Source: Solimonas soli DSM 21787
Lineage (GTDB): Bacteria; Pseudomonadota; Gammaproteobacteria; Nevskiales; Nevskiaceae
DNA length: 64,000 nt
Reading direction: 5' to 3'
Assembly (NCBI RefSeq): GCF_000474945.1
Contig: NZ_KI440838.1
Location: forward strand, 99,433-163,432
Shown here piece after piece: positions 1-9,181 of this stretch (the first letter of the stretch is position 1; each line of letters opens with the position of its first letter). Under the pieces are notes generated by a model. The model ran no database searches. It had not been told where the DNA came from and saw only the letters and a list, made by a program, of their open reading frames with translations. The position numbers and the translations under genes were made by a program.

Positions 1-82
1 CCCCGCAAGCGGGCGGAGGGGAGTCGTGGTGGAGATGCGTGATCAGAATGGCCCGCGCACCATGCGAGCTTTCCACTCCGAG

Positions 83-122
83 CCCTCTCCGCCCCGGGGC
101 GGAGAGGGTTGGGTGAGGTGGG
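83..122. repeat. Palindromic intergenic repeat downstream of pncB
   Basis: A perfect inverted repeat with 13-bp arms and no loop (positions 83-95 and 96-108, arm CCCTCTCCGCCCC) is followed by a GGGTGAGGTGGGGG tail. It lies just beyond the stop of the minus-strand pncB, so it could act as a terminator or mRNA-stabilising hairpin. Positions 1-24 look like half of a second palindrome cut by the window edge, and a related CCCTCTCC palindrome sits at 20004-20033. This style of element is familiar from genomes of Xanthomonad-like bacteria; family membership is inferred by eye. Confidence 0.6.
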
Positions 123-146
123 GGCTTTGCTGTGCGCGGCGCGGCT

Positions 147-1316
147 TCAGGCGCCGGCGTCGAAGACCTGGCGCAGGTAGGCGAGATACGAGGGATCGTC
201 GCCGGTGATCTTGCCCGGGTCGTCGCTGAGTTTGGCGACGGGCTGGTCGTTGCAGCGGAACATCTTGATGACGATGTTGAGCGGCGCCGGGCCGAGATCG
301 TTGGTGAGGTTGGTGCCGATGCCGAAGGACAGCCGGCAGCGGCCACGGAAGTGCTGGTAGAGCTCGACGATCTTCGGGAAGGTGAGGCCGTCGCTGAAGA
401 CCAGCGTCTTGCTCGCCGGATCGATGCGCAGCGCGGCGTAGTGCGCGAGCAGGCATTCGCCCCAGGCCACCGGATCGCCGGAGTCGTGCCGCGCGCCGTC
501 GAACAGCTTGCAGAAGTACAGGTCGAAGTCGCGCAGGAAGGCCGGCAGGCCGTAGGTGTCGGACAGGGCGATGCCGAGGTCGCCACGGTACTCCTGCGCC
601 CAGCGCTGGAAGGCAAAGGTCTGCGCGTCGCGCAGGCGTGGGCCGAGGGCCTGGCAGGCCTGCAGGTATTCGTGGCCCATGCTGCCGAGCGGCGTGAGGC
701 CATGGCGCATGGCGTGCAGCACGTTGCTGGTGCCGGCGAGGCGCGGGCCGAGCGTGGCCGACAGCGTGCCGATCAGCTCTTCGTGCCACTGCGAGGAATA
801 GCGCCGGCGCGTGCCGTAGTCGGCGATCTTGCAGCCGTCGTCGGTGCGGGCGACCAGCGCCGCCATCTTCTCGTGCAGGCGACGGCGGCCTTCGCCGAAA
901 TCGAGCTGCGGATGGCGATGGCTGAACCAGGCTTCGTTGACGATCGCTAGTAGCGGAATCTCGAACAGGATCGTATGCAGCCACGGCCCGCGCACGACGA
1001 TCTCCAGGCCGCCGCGCTCCTCGGGGTTCGCCGTCAGCCGCAGGTATTTCGCGTTGAGCTGGAAGAGGCCGAGAAAATCAACGAAGTCGCTGTGGATAAA
1101 GCGCAGGCCGCGCAGGTAGTCGAGCTCCTCGTCGCGGAAGCGCAGCGTGCACAGCTCGGCGAGCGCCGCGCGGATCGCCGGGATGCACGGCGCCAGGTCG
1201 ACGCCCGGCGTGCGGCACATGAAGCGGTACTCGATCTCGGCGGCGGGGAACTGATGCAGGACGACCTGCATCATCGTGAACTTGTAGAGATCGGTGTCGA
1301 GCAGGGAGCGGATCAT
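147..1316 (-). CDS. pncB: Nicotinate phosphoribosyltransferase
   Basis: The 389-residue product matches the family's usual length of about 400. It converts nicotinate and PRPP (with ATP) to nicotinate mononucleotide in the Preiss-Handler NAD salvage pathway, in the cytoplasm. Visible family signatures are [13 protein letters not shown] at residues 5-17, GHEYLQA near 214-220 containing the probable phosphorylated histidine, RHDSGDP at 276-282 and the phosphate-binding GIGTNLTND at 332-340. The reading frame stays open far upstream, but the ATG at 1316 places the family N-terminus at residue 1. It is transcribed divergently from the cyclase gene at 1461, and no other NAD genes are adjacent. Confidence 0.95.
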   Translation of the reverse strand: MIRSLLDTDLYKFTMMQVVLHQFPAAEIEYRFMCRTPGVDLAPCIPAIRAALAELCTLRFRDEELDYLRGLRFIHSDFVDFLGLFQLNAKYLRLTANPEERGGLEIVVRGPWLHTILFEIPLLAIVNEAWFSHRHPQLDFGEGRRRLHEKMAALVARTDDGCKIADYGTRRRYSSQWHEELIGTLSATLGPRLAGTSNVLHAMRHGLTPLGSMGHEYLQACQALGPRLRDAQTFAFQRWAQEYRGDLGIALSDTYGLPAFLRDFDLYFCKLFDGARHDSGDPVAWGECLLAHYAALRIDPASKTLVFSDGLTFPKIVELYQHFRGRCRLSFGIGTNLTNDLGPAPLNIVIKMFRCNDQPVAKLSDDPGKITGDDPSYLAYLRQVFDAGA

Positions 1317-1460
1317 TCGCGTGAAGATAATGGCGCGCCGCGGCGTCCGCCACGCCAGCGACCGTCGGGCTCTGCGCGATGACCGCTGATCGCGCTGCCC
1401 GCGAGCTGCCATCGGCACTGCCGATAATGCCGCCATCTTCCGTCGGCGAGCCGGAACGCC

Positions 1461-2804
1461 ATGGACATGTCCTCGTTGGTGAGCGGTGGCGCCTTTCAGC
1501 CGCATGGCTATTGCCTGGCCTGGGACCCGTTCCTGGTCGGTGCGGACGTGATCGCCAGCGCGCTGATCGCGCTCGCCTACTTCTCGATCCCGCTGACGCT
1601 GACGGTGTTCGTGCGGCGCAATCCCACGCTGCACTTCAACGGGCTGTTCGCGATGTTCAGCCTGTTCATCTTCGCCTGTGGCGCCGGCCACGTGGTCGAC
1701 ATCTTCAGCCTGTGGATTCCGGTGTATCGGCTCGAACTGTCGGTGAAGGCCATCACCGCCGCCGCCTCCGTCGCCACGGCGCTGACCATGTGGCCGCTGC
1801 TGCCGAAGGCGACCGCGCTGCTGCGCGAGTATCACGACACCGCTGCCTCCCTGCGCCGCGTCAATGCCGAGCTGCAGGCCAGCCACGATGCGCTGATCGA
1901 GAGCAATGAGCGCTTCCGCCTGACCCTGCAGAACGCGCCGATCGGCTTCGCCCACGTCGCGCTCGACGGCAGCTTCCTCAGCGTCAATTCCTCGCTGTGC
2001 GAGATGCTCGGCTATGCCGAGGGTCAGCTGCTGATGAAGACCTTCCAGGACATCACGCATCCGGATGATCTCGACCAGGATCTCGCCTACGTCGCGCAGC
2101 TGCTCGGCGGCGAGCGCATCAGCTATCGCATGCAGAAGCGCTACTTCCACCGCTTCGGCCACATCGTGTACATCCAGCTCGACGTGTCGCTGGTACGCAG
2201 TGCCGATGGCCGGCCGCTGCATTTCATCTCGCAGATCCAGGACATCACGCGGCGCATCGAGCAGGAGCGGGCGCTCGAACAGCGGGCCCTGACCGACGAT
2301 CTCACCGGCCTGCCGAACCGCCGCGCCTTCCTCGATGCCGCCGCACGCCTGATCGCACAGGCCGGCCGCGGCGGCTCGGTGGGCCTGCTGATGATCGATC
2401 TCGATCACTTCAAGGACATCAACGACACGCGCGGCCACGCGTCCGGCGACCAGGTGCTGCGCGCGATGAAGGACATCGTCGGCCCCATGCTGCGTGCCAG
2501 CGATCTGTTCGCGCGGCTCGGCGGCGAGGAGTTCGCAGTGCTGCTGCCCAACAGTTCGATGCTCCATGCCCGGGAAGTCGCCGAGCGCCTGCGCCGCACC
2601 ATCGAAACGGCCGGCCTGCGCAGCGCCGATGGCCGCGCCGTGCCGCTGACCGCCTCGTTCGGCGTGACCGCCAGCGAAGGAAAGGAATCGATCGAGGCGA
2701 TCTTCGAGCGTGCCGATCGCGCCATGTACGGCGCCAAGCGCGCCGGCCGCAACTGCGTGGTGGTCGAAGCCGCCGGCGACACGCCCGCGACTTCCATCGC
2801 CTAG
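1461..2804 (+). CDS. Membrane PAS-GGDEF diguanylate cyclase with ethylene-receptor-like sensor
   Basis: The 447-residue protein has three parts. Residues about 25-115 form three membrane helices that strongly resemble the ethylene-binding domain of plant ETR1: [10 protein letters not shown] at 35-44 and FACGAGH at 71-77 keep the Cys-x3-His pair (C73, H77) that holds copper in ETR1, and Y40 is kept. The essential ETR1 Asp25 aligns with Ser33 here. A PAS domain follows (about 151-264), then a GGDEF domain (about 275-435) with active-site GGEEF at 354-358 and an inhibitory RxxD site (RASD, 345-348) exactly five residues upstream. It should make cyclic di-GMP. What it senses is unknown; ethylene binding is doubtful because of the Asp change. 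Confidence 0.88.
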   Translation: MDMSSLVSGGAFQPHGYCLAWDPFLVGADVIASALIALAYFSIPLTLTVFVRRNPTLHFNGLFAMFSLFIFACGAGHVVDIFSLWIPVYRLELSVKAITAAASVATALTMWPLLPKATALLREYHDTAASLRRVNAELQASHDALIESNERFRLTLQNAPIGFAHVALDGSFLSVNSSLCEMLGYAEGQLLMKTFQDITHPDDLDQDLAYVAQLLGGERISYRMQKRYFHRFGHIVYIQLDVSLVRSADGRPLHFISQIQDITRRIEQERALEQRALTDDLTGLPNRRAFLDAAARLIAQAGRGGSVGLLMIDLDHFKDINDTRGHASGDQVLRAMKDIVGPMLRASDLFARLGGEEFAVLLPNSSMLHAREVAERLRRTIETAGLRSADGRAVPLTASFGVTASEGKESIEAIFERADRAMYGAKRAGRNCVVVEAAGDTPATSIA

Positions 2805-2967
2805 CGCCCAAGCGCGGCGCGTAACCAGTTCCGCGGCAGCCGCGCGGGCGGGGCGCACCGGCTGCGATCGTCTGGCGTACCGCTGCATGCCGTCGGGCAG
2901 TTTGCAGGAACTTCAAGGTCTTGGCGCGCGCGAGCCGCATCCGTGAGCGGTTCGGGGCGAGCTCGGG

Positions 2968-2973
2968 CATAAT
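2968..2973 (+). promoter_or_regulatory. Putative -10 element of the HTH gene
   Basis: CATAAT matches five of six consensus -10 bases and is followed by a G-rich start region about 31 nt before the ATG at 3005. No convincing -35 hexamer is visible at normal spacing. Confidence 0.35.
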
Positions 2974-3004
2974 GGGCGCCGTTTTCCAACTTTTGGCCGC
3001 TCTC

Positions 3005-3445
3005 ATGTCCGATATCGCCGGTTTGCTGAAAAGTGAAATCACGCGCTTGTCGAAGAAGGTGGTACGCCAGCACAGCGCCTCGCTGCAGAAGGCTTCCACC
3101 ACGCATCGCCGGCAGATCGCGGCGCTGAAGAAGCAGATCGCCGATCTGCAGCGCGAGGTCGCCGGCCTGCGCCGCGGCTTGTCCAAGGCGGTACCGGCCG
3201 CGCCCGCCGAAGCCGATGCGCCGAAGACGCGCTTCGTGGCCAAGGGCCTCAAGTCGCTGCGCACGCGTCTCGGCCTCAGCGCGCGCGAGCTGGGTCTCCT
3301 GGTGGGCGTCAGCGAGCAGGCCGTCTACAACTGGGAAAGCAAGGCCGCGACGCCGCGCGCCAATGCGGTCGCCGCGATCGCCGAGCTGCGCGGCATCGGC
3401 AAGAAGGAAGCGCGCGCGCGGCTCGAACAGCTCGCCGCGCAGTAA
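3005..3445 (+). CDS. Coiled-coil protein with Cro/C1-type HTH domain
   Basis: This 146-residue cytoplasmic protein has a basic, Lys/Gln-rich heptad region (residues about 8-60, rich in KK and LKKQI runs) that should form a coiled coil. A C-terminal helix-turn-helix of the Cro/C1 type spans about 83-125, with the core LGLLVGVSEQAVYNWE. The reading frame begins upstream at 2921, but the ATG at 3005 follows a -10-like CATAAT and gives a more plausible N-terminus. It stands alone between two unrelated genes. Small proteins of this architecture are common in Gammaproteobacteria and probably bind DNA as coiled-coil oligomers, but no specific function can be assigned. Confidence 0.75.
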   Translation: MSDIAGLLKSEITRLSKKVVRQHSASLQKASTTHRRQIAALKKQIADLQREVAGLRRGLSKAVPAAPAEADAPKTRFVAKGLKSLRTRLGLSARELGLLVGVSEQAVYNWESKAATPRANAVAAIAELRGIGKKEARARLEQLAAQ

Positions 3446-3570
3446 GGCCGCCGCGGCCGCGCGCCACCGCGCGCGCAGCACGCAACACCGCAGGCGATCG
3501 GCCGGGATTCGGGCCCGATCACGCGCGTCGAGGATAATGGGCGCTGATCCATCGCCCCGACGGTGACGTC

Positions 3571-4473
3571 GTGCTGAAAACGCTGCTGAACACCCCACTG
3601 ACGGCCCTGTTGGCGGCCCTCGGCCTCACGGCGCTGCCGGCCGCGGCCGCGGATGCCGTCGACATCGCGCCCGGCAGCAAGATCGCCTACATCGACGTCG
3701 AAAGCGGCGGCAATGGCCGCCACTGGCGTCTGCTGATCGCCGAAGCCGACGGCAGCGCGCCGCGAGCCGTCATGCGCTCCGACGCGCTGCTGATGTCGCC
3801 GGCCTGGTCGCCGGACCGCCAGCGCATCGCCGTCGTCGCCTACGACCGCGGCCAGGCCGGGCTCTACCTCTACGAACTCGCCAGCGGCGTCATCCGGCGG
3901 CTCACCTCGCTGCCCAACATCAACGGCTCGCCCGCCTGGTCGCCGGACGGCAACACGCTGGCCATGACCATCAGCGACGGCAAGGGCAACGCCGACATCG
4001 CCCTGGTCGATCCGCGCCGTGGCGCCAGGACCTTCGACGACGTGCGCAGGCTCACCGACTCGCCGGCCATCGACACCGAAGCCGCCTGGTCGCCGGACGG
4101 CCGCAGCATCGCCTTCACCTCCGACCGCAGCGGCACGCCGCAGATCTGGCTGATGAACGCCGACGGCAGCGAGCAGCGCATGCTGACGCGCGAAGGCCAG
4201 AACATGCGCCCGCGCTGGTCGCCGGACGGAAAATCCATCGCCCACGTCAGCAGCCGCGATGGCCAGCTGTACATCGCCCTCAGCCGCATCTCGACCGGCC
4301 GGACCGAGCCGCTGACGCAAGGCCCGCGCGACATCGGCCCGAGCTTCTCGCCGACCGGCGATGCGTTGCTCTATTCGCAAAGCGGCCACCTCGCCCTGCT
4401 CGCGCTCGACGGCGTGCCGCGGGTACTGACCAGCACGGCGACGGAGGTGCAGGAGACGGATTGGGTGCGGTGA
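3571..4473 (+). CDS. TolB-like periplasmic beta-propeller protein (PD40 repeats)
   Basis: The 300-residue product starts with GTG and has a signal peptide (hydrophobic to about residue 24, Ala-x-Ala just before ADAV). At least five WD40-like PD40 units follow, each carrying a variant of AWSPDGxxIA, as in the C-terminal propeller of TolB. The TolB N-terminal domain is absent, and it is not next to tol-pal genes, so it is not TolB itself. A DNA 15-mer encoding AWSPD (gcctggtcgccggac) recurs at 3799, 3935 and 4084, which fits internal duplication of propeller blades. A periplasmic protein- or peptide-binding role is plausible; the partner is unknown. Confidence 0.75.
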   Translation: MLKTLLNTPLTALLAALGLTALPAAAADAVDIAPGSKIAYIDVESGGNGRHWRLLIAEADGSAPRAVMRSDALLMSPAWSPDRQRIAVVAYDRGQAGLYLYELASGVIRRLTSLPNINGSPAWSPDGNTLAMTISDGKGNADIALVDPRRGARTFDDVRRLTDSPAIDTEAAWSPDGRSIAFTSDRSGTPQIWLMNADGSEQRMLTREGQNMRPRWSPDGKSIAHVSSRDGQLYIALSRISTGRTEPLTQGPRDIGPSFSPTGDALLYSQSGHLALLALDGVPRVLTSTATEVQETDWVR

Positions 4474-4483
4474 GGGTGGAGCC

Positions 4484-4765
4484 TCAAATCGGAGAGGCAG
4501 CGTTGGGCCCTGGTGTACGGTACGGTGCGACGAACCTCGGATCGATGATCTTCGGCCCGTGTCCCCCGGCGCGAAGACGCCGCACCCAGTGATACGCCCC
4601 GGAGCCCGACTCCATCGCCACGACGGCCGGCGACTGCTCCGAGAAGAAGATTGCCAGCTCGGCGCGGCTCAGGGTCCGCATCACGACGCGTTCAGACGCA
4701 TCCACGCCGAAAAATGTGAAGCTGTTCTTGGCCAGATCCAGGCCGAAACAGATAATCGATGACAT
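4484..4765 (-). pseudogene. IS110-family transposase, N-terminal remnant
   Basis: Ninety-three residues match the start of IS110-type (DEDD, RuvC-like) transposases: GLDLAKNSF with the first catalytic Asp, AMESGSGAYHWVRRL with the Glu, then PRFVAPYR. Full-length enzymes are about 340 residues; here homology stops just before the usual NDADDAEA segment, and an unrelated tail (TPGPNAASPI) leads to the stop. The catalytic C-terminal half is missing, so this is a dead fragment. The 100 bp upstream (4766-4864) may be the old left end of the element. It lies 10 bp from the end of the TolB-like gene and directly in front of the DMT permease gene. Confidence 0.85.
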
Positions 4766-4864
4766 GGCAACTCTCCTTCATCACAAACTCGACATCTCCA
4801 TTCTGGCCGCGCCGCGCCGCCAGAGGAGGGGAGGTCCCCTGTCATTCAGCAGATTCTGAAAACC

Positions 4865-5302
4865 ATGATGACTTCCTCAGGCAGTTGGTTCTTCTGGGCG
4901 GCTCTGTCCGCGTGTTTTGCCGCGCTCACCGCGATCTTCGCCAAGGTCGGCATTCGGGATATCGACTCCGACTTCGCCACACTCGTTCGTACCGTCATCA
5001 TCGTCTTTTTGCTTGCAGCGTTCGTGCTGTGCGCGGGCAAGTGGAGTGACCCTCGCAACCTGTCCTCAAAGACATCGCTGTTCTTGGCGCTGTCGGCTTT
5101 GGCAACGGGCGCTTCCTGGGTCTGCTATTTCCGGGCGCTCCAAGTTGGCGAGGCGTCCAAGGTCGCGCCCGTCGACAAATTCAGTCTCGTACTCGTTGCA
5201 GTCTTTGCCTTCGCGTTTCTTGGTGAGCGCCCGTCGGCGCGAGAGTGGTTCGGTATCGGGCTGGTGGCGAGCGGCGTGGTGGTCCTGGCATTCAAGCGGT
5301 AG
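4865..5302 (+). CDS. Half-size EamA/DMT-superfamily permease
   Basis: The 145-residue integral membrane protein has one EamA unit with about five hydrophobic segments. Full EamA transporters carry two such units (about 300 residues); single-unit forms act as dimers, so this may be complete. Features seen are FAKVGIRDIDSDFATLVRT near the N-terminus and GEASKVAPVDKFSLVLVA, typical of the family. Two adjacent ATGs (4865 and 4868) are possible starts, and no clear Shine-Dalgarno sequence is visible. Its base composition is less G+C-rich than its neighbours and it sits beside an IS110 remnant, suggesting acquisition. The transported metabolite is unknown. Confidence 0.8.
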   Translation: MMTSSGSWFFWAALSACFAALTAIFAKVGIRDIDSDFATLVRTVIIVFLLAAFVLCAGKWSDPRNLSSKTSLFLALSALATGASWVCYFRALQVGEASKVAPVDKFSLVLVAVFAFAFLGERPSAREWFGIGLVASGVVVLAFKR

Positions 5303-5421
5303 TGGCGAATGGCGAGGCCTTCGTTACGCCCGACCTGCCACGGCGGGCTTCGCCCGCTTGCGCAGCCGACTGAACTCTAACGTTGAATCGCCGCTTCTGG
5401 CACAAAAAAGACGCCGCTCGT

Positions 5422-6312
5422 TCAGCCCGCAAATTGACTCGTATTCCGCTGCGCCCGCCGCATCACCAGCATCGCCCGCCGCTCCGGCGTCAGCGCGGCG
5501 ACGCAGTGCGGGCAATGGATGCCGGGCTCGTAGTCCGCTGATTGCTGTTCTTCCTGCGTGAGCGGTTGGCCGCAGGCATCGCAGCGGGATGCCTTCCCTT
5601 GCTGCAATCCGTGGCTGACGGCGACGCGCTCGTCGAAGACGTAGCACTCGCCGTTCCACAGGCTTTGTTCGGCCGGGATTTCTTCGAGGTATTTGAGGAT
5701 GCCGCCGCGCAGGTGGTAGACCTGCTCGAAGCCGCGCTCGCGCAGATAGGCCGTGGCCTTCTCGCAGCGGATGCCGCCGGTGCAGAACATGGCGATCGGG
5801 CGTTGTTCCTGGCCGCGCAGTTCGCGTTCGACGTAGGCGGGGAATTCGCGAAAGCTTTGCGTGCCGGGCGAGACGGCGTTCTGGAACGTGCCGATCTTCA
5901 CCTCGTAGTCGTTGCGCGTGTCGATGACGAGCAGGTCGGGCTGAGTCAGCAGTTCATTCCACTGCTGCGGTTCGACATAGGTGCCGGCGATGCGTGCCGG
6001 GTCGATGCCGGGCACGCCCATCGTCACGATCTCCGGCTTGAGCTTGACCTTCAGCCGCGCGAACGGCAGCTCCGCGGCCGGCGATTCCTTGTGTTCGAGC
6101 CCGGCGAGGCGCGGATCGGCGCGCAGGTGCGCGAGCACGGCGTCGATGCCGGCGCGCGTGCCGGCGATGGTGCCGTTGATGCCTTCGGCGGCCAGCAGCA
6201 GCGTGCCGCGCACGCCGGCGTCCCGGCAGACGCGCAGCAGCGGCTCGCGCAGCGCGGCGTGATCCGGCAGGCGCGCGAAGTGGTAGAGGGCGGCGACGAC
6301 GAACGGCGGCAT
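5422..6312 (-). CDS. trhO: tRNA uridine(34) hydroxylase (rhodanese family)
   Basis: The 296-residue protein corresponds to E. coli YceA/TrhO, which hydroxylates U34 of tRNA with O2 on the way to 5-oxyacetyl- or methoxy-uridine. The N-terminal acylphosphatase-like domain (about 1-95) holds [13 protein letters not shown]. The rhodanese domain (about 115-225) includes [15 protein letters not shown] and the active-site loop [12 protein letters not shown] with its essential cysteine. A C-terminal cysteine cluster (RCDACGQPL and HCPHCVAAL) probably binds zinc. The ATG at 6312 opens the family N-terminus [12 protein letters not shown]. The 119 bp downstream hold nothing obvious and separate it from the convergent permease gene. 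Confidence 0.93.
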   Translation of the reverse strand: MPPFVVAALYHFARLPDHAALREPLLRVCRDAGVRGTLLLAAEGINGTIAGTRAGIDAVLAHLRADPRLAGLEHKESPAAELPFARLKVKLKPEIVTMGVPGIDPARIAGTYVEPQQWNELLTQPDLLVIDTRNDYEVKIGTFQNAVSPGTQSFREFPAYVERELRGQEQRPIAMFCTGGIRCEKATAYLRERGFEQVYHLRGGILKYLEEIPAEQSLWNGECYVFDERVAVSHGLQQGKASRCDACGQPLTQEEQQSADYEPGIHCPHCVAALTPERRAMLVMRRAQRNTSQFAG

Positions 6313-6386
6313 GGGCGGCGGCGGGATGCGGGGCGCGGAATTGTAGTCCGTCCCGCCGCCGCATCCGGGAGCCGCGCCTTGTGCGG

Positions 6387-7043
6387 TCAGCCGCCCTTGC
6401 CGGCGCGGTCCGCCGCCGCGTAGAACGCGATCTGGTCGGCGTGCGCCTTGATGAAGCCGGGCCGCGCCGTGGCACGCGCGATGTAGGCGCGACAGGCCGG
6501 CTGCCCGCTCAGACGCCCGAAACGGTCGACCAGGCGCAGCACGTCGGACATCAGGATGTCGGCGATCGAGAAGCGCCCGGCCAGCCATTCGCGCTGCGCG
6601 AGCACCGCCTCGACGTGCTGCACGCGCGCGCCGATGAAGCCGTCGAGCATCTTCCAGCCCGGCGTGTCGCCGGTGAGATTGGAGAACATGAAGATCGACC
6701 ATGGCACGCTGGCCATTTCCATCGAGTTCAGCGCGGCGAACACCCACTGGATCACCTCGTTGCGTCCTTGCGCGTCGTTGGGCAGCAGGGCGTCGCTGCG
6801 CTCGCCGAGGTAGAGCAGGATCGCGCCGCTCTCGAAGACCGAGACTTCGCCATCGATCAGCCACGGCACCTGGCCGAACGGCTGGTGCGCGAAATGCCCG
6901 GCGTCGCGTTCGCGGAACGGTACGCCCTCGACGCGATACGGCAGGCCGGCTTCCTCCAGCGCCCAGCGCACGCGCAGATCGCGCACATGGCCGCGCGGCA
7001 GGTCGGGAACCCAGTCGAAGGTCTTGACGATCATTTCGTTCAT
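6387..7043 (-). CDS. Glutathione S-transferase family protein
   Basis: The 218-residue cytosolic protein has an N-terminal thioredoxin-like domain (residues about 4-85) with [12 protein letters not shown], the cis-proline motif PFGQVPWL and the glutathione-contacting FESGAI, followed by an all-helical GST C-terminal domain. The ATG at 7043 is supported by AAGGAG seven bases upstream. A -10-like CATAGT lies at about 7068-7073. It is divergent from a second, clearly related GST at 7314. The substrate is unknown; GSTs of this type conjugate glutathione to electrophiles or reduce peroxides. Confidence 0.88.
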   Translation of the reverse strand: MNEMIVKTFDWVPDLPRGHVRDLRVRWALEEAGLPYRVEGVPFRERDAGHFAHQPFGQVPWLIDGEVSVFESGAILLYLGERSDALLPNDAQGRNEVIQWVFAALNSMEMASVPWSIFMFSNLTGDTPGWKMLDGFIGARVQHVEAVLAQREWLAGRFSIADILMSDVLRLVDRFGRLSGQPACRAYIARATARPGFIKAHADQIAFYAAADRAGKGG

Positions 7044-7313
7044 GCGCGCTCCTTGCGTCGAGAGGACACTATGGCGGGTGGCGGAGGGCGGGAGAAGCCG
7101 GTGGCCGGAATCCGCCGTCATGGAATCGTCGATCGGGGCGGGCGAAAGTCGACAAGATCGCCAGGAATTTTTTTGCGCCGCCGAGCCGGGATTTCGCGGC
7201 GGCATGTCGATTTGCGCGGCTCCGCATCGACGTCTGCATGGGGGTGGCGGTTTCGGGCAGCATCGCCCGACGCGAAGCCCGCCCTGCGCAGACCCTGAAC
7301 GAGGAGCCTCACG

Positions 7314-7967
7314 ATGAGCATCATCATTAGCGCCTTCGACCGCTCGCCCGACGGCGGCCGCGGCCTGGCGCGCGATACGCGCGTGCGCTGGGCGCTCGAA
7401 GAAGTCGGCGTGGACTACGGAGTCCGCCCCGTCGCATGGCAGGCAATGCAAGAACCAGCGCATCTGGCGCGGCATCCGTTCGGGCAGATTCCGACCTTCG
7501 AAGACGGCGGGCTGACGCTGTTCGAGAGCGGCGCGATCGTCTTCCATATCGCCGATCGCCACGCCAGCCTGCTGCCGGAGGCGCCCGAGGCGCGCGCCCG
7601 CGCGATCAGCTGGATGTTCGCCGCGCTCAACACCGTGGAGCCGCCGATCCTCGACATCCAGACGGCCATGTTCCAGGAGGGCGAGCAGCCGTGGGCGAAG
7701 GCGCGCATGCCGCTGATTCACGAGCGCGTGCGCGGCCGGCTGCGGCAACTCGCGGCGCGCCTCGGCGACGCCGACTGGCTCGATGGCGCGTTCAGCGCCG
7801 GCGACCTGCTGATGGTTTCGGTGCTGCTGCGCCTGCGTTCGTCCGGCCTGCTCGATGAATTTGCGAACCTCGCCGCCTACGTGGCGCGCGGCGAGGCACG
7901 ACCCGCGTACCGGCGCGCGTTCGAGGCGCAGCGGGCGTTCAACACGCGGCCGCAGTCCGCGGGCTGA
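7314..7967 (+). CDS. Glutathione S-transferase family protein
   Basis: The 217-residue protein is a paralogue of the neighbouring minus-strand GST, sharing VRWALEE, HPFGQIPTFEDGG and FESGAIVFHI in the glutathione-binding thioredoxin fold and a helical C-terminal half (DWLDGAFSAGDLLM). GAGGAG lies ahead of the ATG. The two genes are divergent across 270 bp (7044-7313) and so may share control. That spacer has an unusual A/T block (ggaattttttt near 7165). Detoxification of electrophiles or peroxides is the likely general role; the substrate cannot be read from sequence. Confidence 0.88.
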   Translation: MSIIISAFDRSPDGGRGLARDTRVRWALEEVGVDYGVRPVAWQAMQEPAHLARHPFGQIPTFEDGGLTLFESGAIVFHIADRHASLLPEAPEARARAISWMFAALNTVEPPILDIQTAMFQEGEQPWAKARMPLIHERVRGRLRQLAARLGDADWLDGAFSAGDLLMVSVLLRLRSSGLLDEFANLAAYVARGEARPAYRRAFEAQRAFNTRPQSAG

Positions 7968-8262
7968 AGCGCGCGCGAGCCCGGCCACCGCGCCTTCAGC
8001 GCCACCGCCCGCCAGCGGCGCGCGTCCGAGGCAGAGACAACTCGGGCGCCCGCCGGATGGCGGACGCGGGCCTCATCGGTGCCGCGCGCCGCGTCGGCTT
8101 CCATGCATTCGGCGAAATCGTGGCGAGCGTCAAGCATCGATGCTCACACTCTGCCTGCAGGTTCACCCTCTCTAATTGCCAGATGGCCGGTTCCACTGAG
8201 GCTCTTCCGATTCCACGCGCCCAGGTGTGCCATTCAGCGAACCGAAGCATCCAAGGGATATG
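7968..8262. other. Intergenic region with a composition change
   Basis: No gene is supported here. The first 130 bp are G+C-rich like the core genome. From about 8100 the base composition drops and stays low through the next gene up to the tRNA at 9182. A perfect 12-bp palindrome (AGCATCGATGCT, 8133-8144) is the only structure seen. The change suggests one edge of acquired DNA. Confidence 0.4.
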
Positions 8263-8976
8263 TCAGCTTGAATGGTTGGCCAGAGCTTGGCGAAGTCGAA
8301 TAACAGTATCAGCTGTCTTAGTCAGGCGATTCGACAGTTCGCGATAGAACCTCGTCACTTCGTTGGTGGTCGCAATGCTTTCCGGCGGGGCTGTACTCAG
8401 GCGGCGCCGCAGCCGGTTGATGAGATTCGGCAGCACACCCCACGTTCCGAGGTCCATTAATCCGTCCGCTGCATCGCTGATCGTCTCAACGGCATCTCGA
8501 ACGTCTTGAGCATCGTGTATCGCTCTTGCATCCCGGATGAGCAAGGCACACAGAACCTTGAAGTCTGAAAGCAGGATCGAGCGAATCTGCGCCCTCAGCC
8601 ATGGCAGGTCCGCCGTTACTTCAGCATTGAGCACTTCGAGAGCCTTTCGGCTTTGCTCAAACCGCTCGGCCGCTTCAGTGAGCTTTTTCACGCCGGGACC
8701 CATCGCAGCATCGTCGAATACCACCGAACTCCGAGATTGTTCGGGAGCGACGATCACCTCAACGGGCGGCAATGTTCCGAGAACAGGCATCAATTCGCCT
8801 TTCAACAGAACCGCTTCATCGGCGAGTTGCTTCATAATATCCAGGACCGCGGCGTTGATCGGCAGAAAAGGATTGTCCTTCTCAAAGTTCGCTCCGATCG
8901 AACCAAGGATCGCAACCGCCGCCTGCAGGCACTTAGAAATTGCTTCGACTTCGGAGATAGGCGAACGGTCGGCCAT
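8263..8976 (-). CDS. Unrecognised soluble protein in a low-G+C patch
   Basis: The 237-residue protein is not recognised. It has no signal peptide or membrane segment, and is mostly predicted helix: a hydrophobic N-terminal helical stretch (SKCLQAAVAILGSIGANF), an acidic middle with LKGELMPVLGTLPPVEV, and basic helices at the end (NLINRLRRRLSTAPP, NRLTKTADTVIRLRQAL). An upstream in-frame ATG exists at 9069, but the start at 8976 has AAGGTGAG seven bases ahead and a better N-terminus. G+C is clearly lower than in neighbouring genes, and it lies beside a tRNA gene, so horizontal acquisition is likely. No partner gene is visible, so a lone cargo gene or a remnant of an island are both possible. 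Confidence 0.65.
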   Translation of the reverse strand: MADRSPISEVEAISKCLQAAVAILGSIGANFEKDNPFLPINAAVLDIMKQLADEAVLLKGELMPVLGTLPPVEVIVAPEQSRSSVVFDDAAMGPGVKKLTEAAERFEQSRKALEVLNAEVTADLPWLRAQIRSILLSDFKVLCALLIRDARAIHDAQDVRDAVETISDAADGLMDLGTWGVLPNLINRLRRRLSTAPPESIATTNEVTRFYRELSNRLTKTADTVIRLRQALANHSS

Positions 8977-9181
8977 GATGCTCACCTTGTCATCGGAGAA
9001 TGTGACGTCGGCCCACAAGAGCGAGTCGGCAGCGCCAGGGCATGCGAACCACGGCGGCTTCCGTGCCAATCGGCATTCCTTTTGGGTCGCACCACGGTTG
9101 TTCCAAGCTCATCGAAGTTTGAAACTAACGTTTCAATCTTTTGGCTGGCAGCACACACAGACTCGCGGCGCTGCGCGGAAG

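Noticed and set aside
147-2888. A 913-codon minus-strand open frame
   Set aside because: Only its last 389 codons encode a recognised protein (pncB). The upstream part is antisense to the cyclase gene and reads as low-complexity His/Gln/Ala-rich sequence, the usual shadow of a G+C-rich gene.
3799-4225. Recurring 15-mers as a CRISPR-like array
   Set aside because: They sit in frame inside a propeller gene at irregular spacing and encode the AWSPD blade motif; no array exists in the window.
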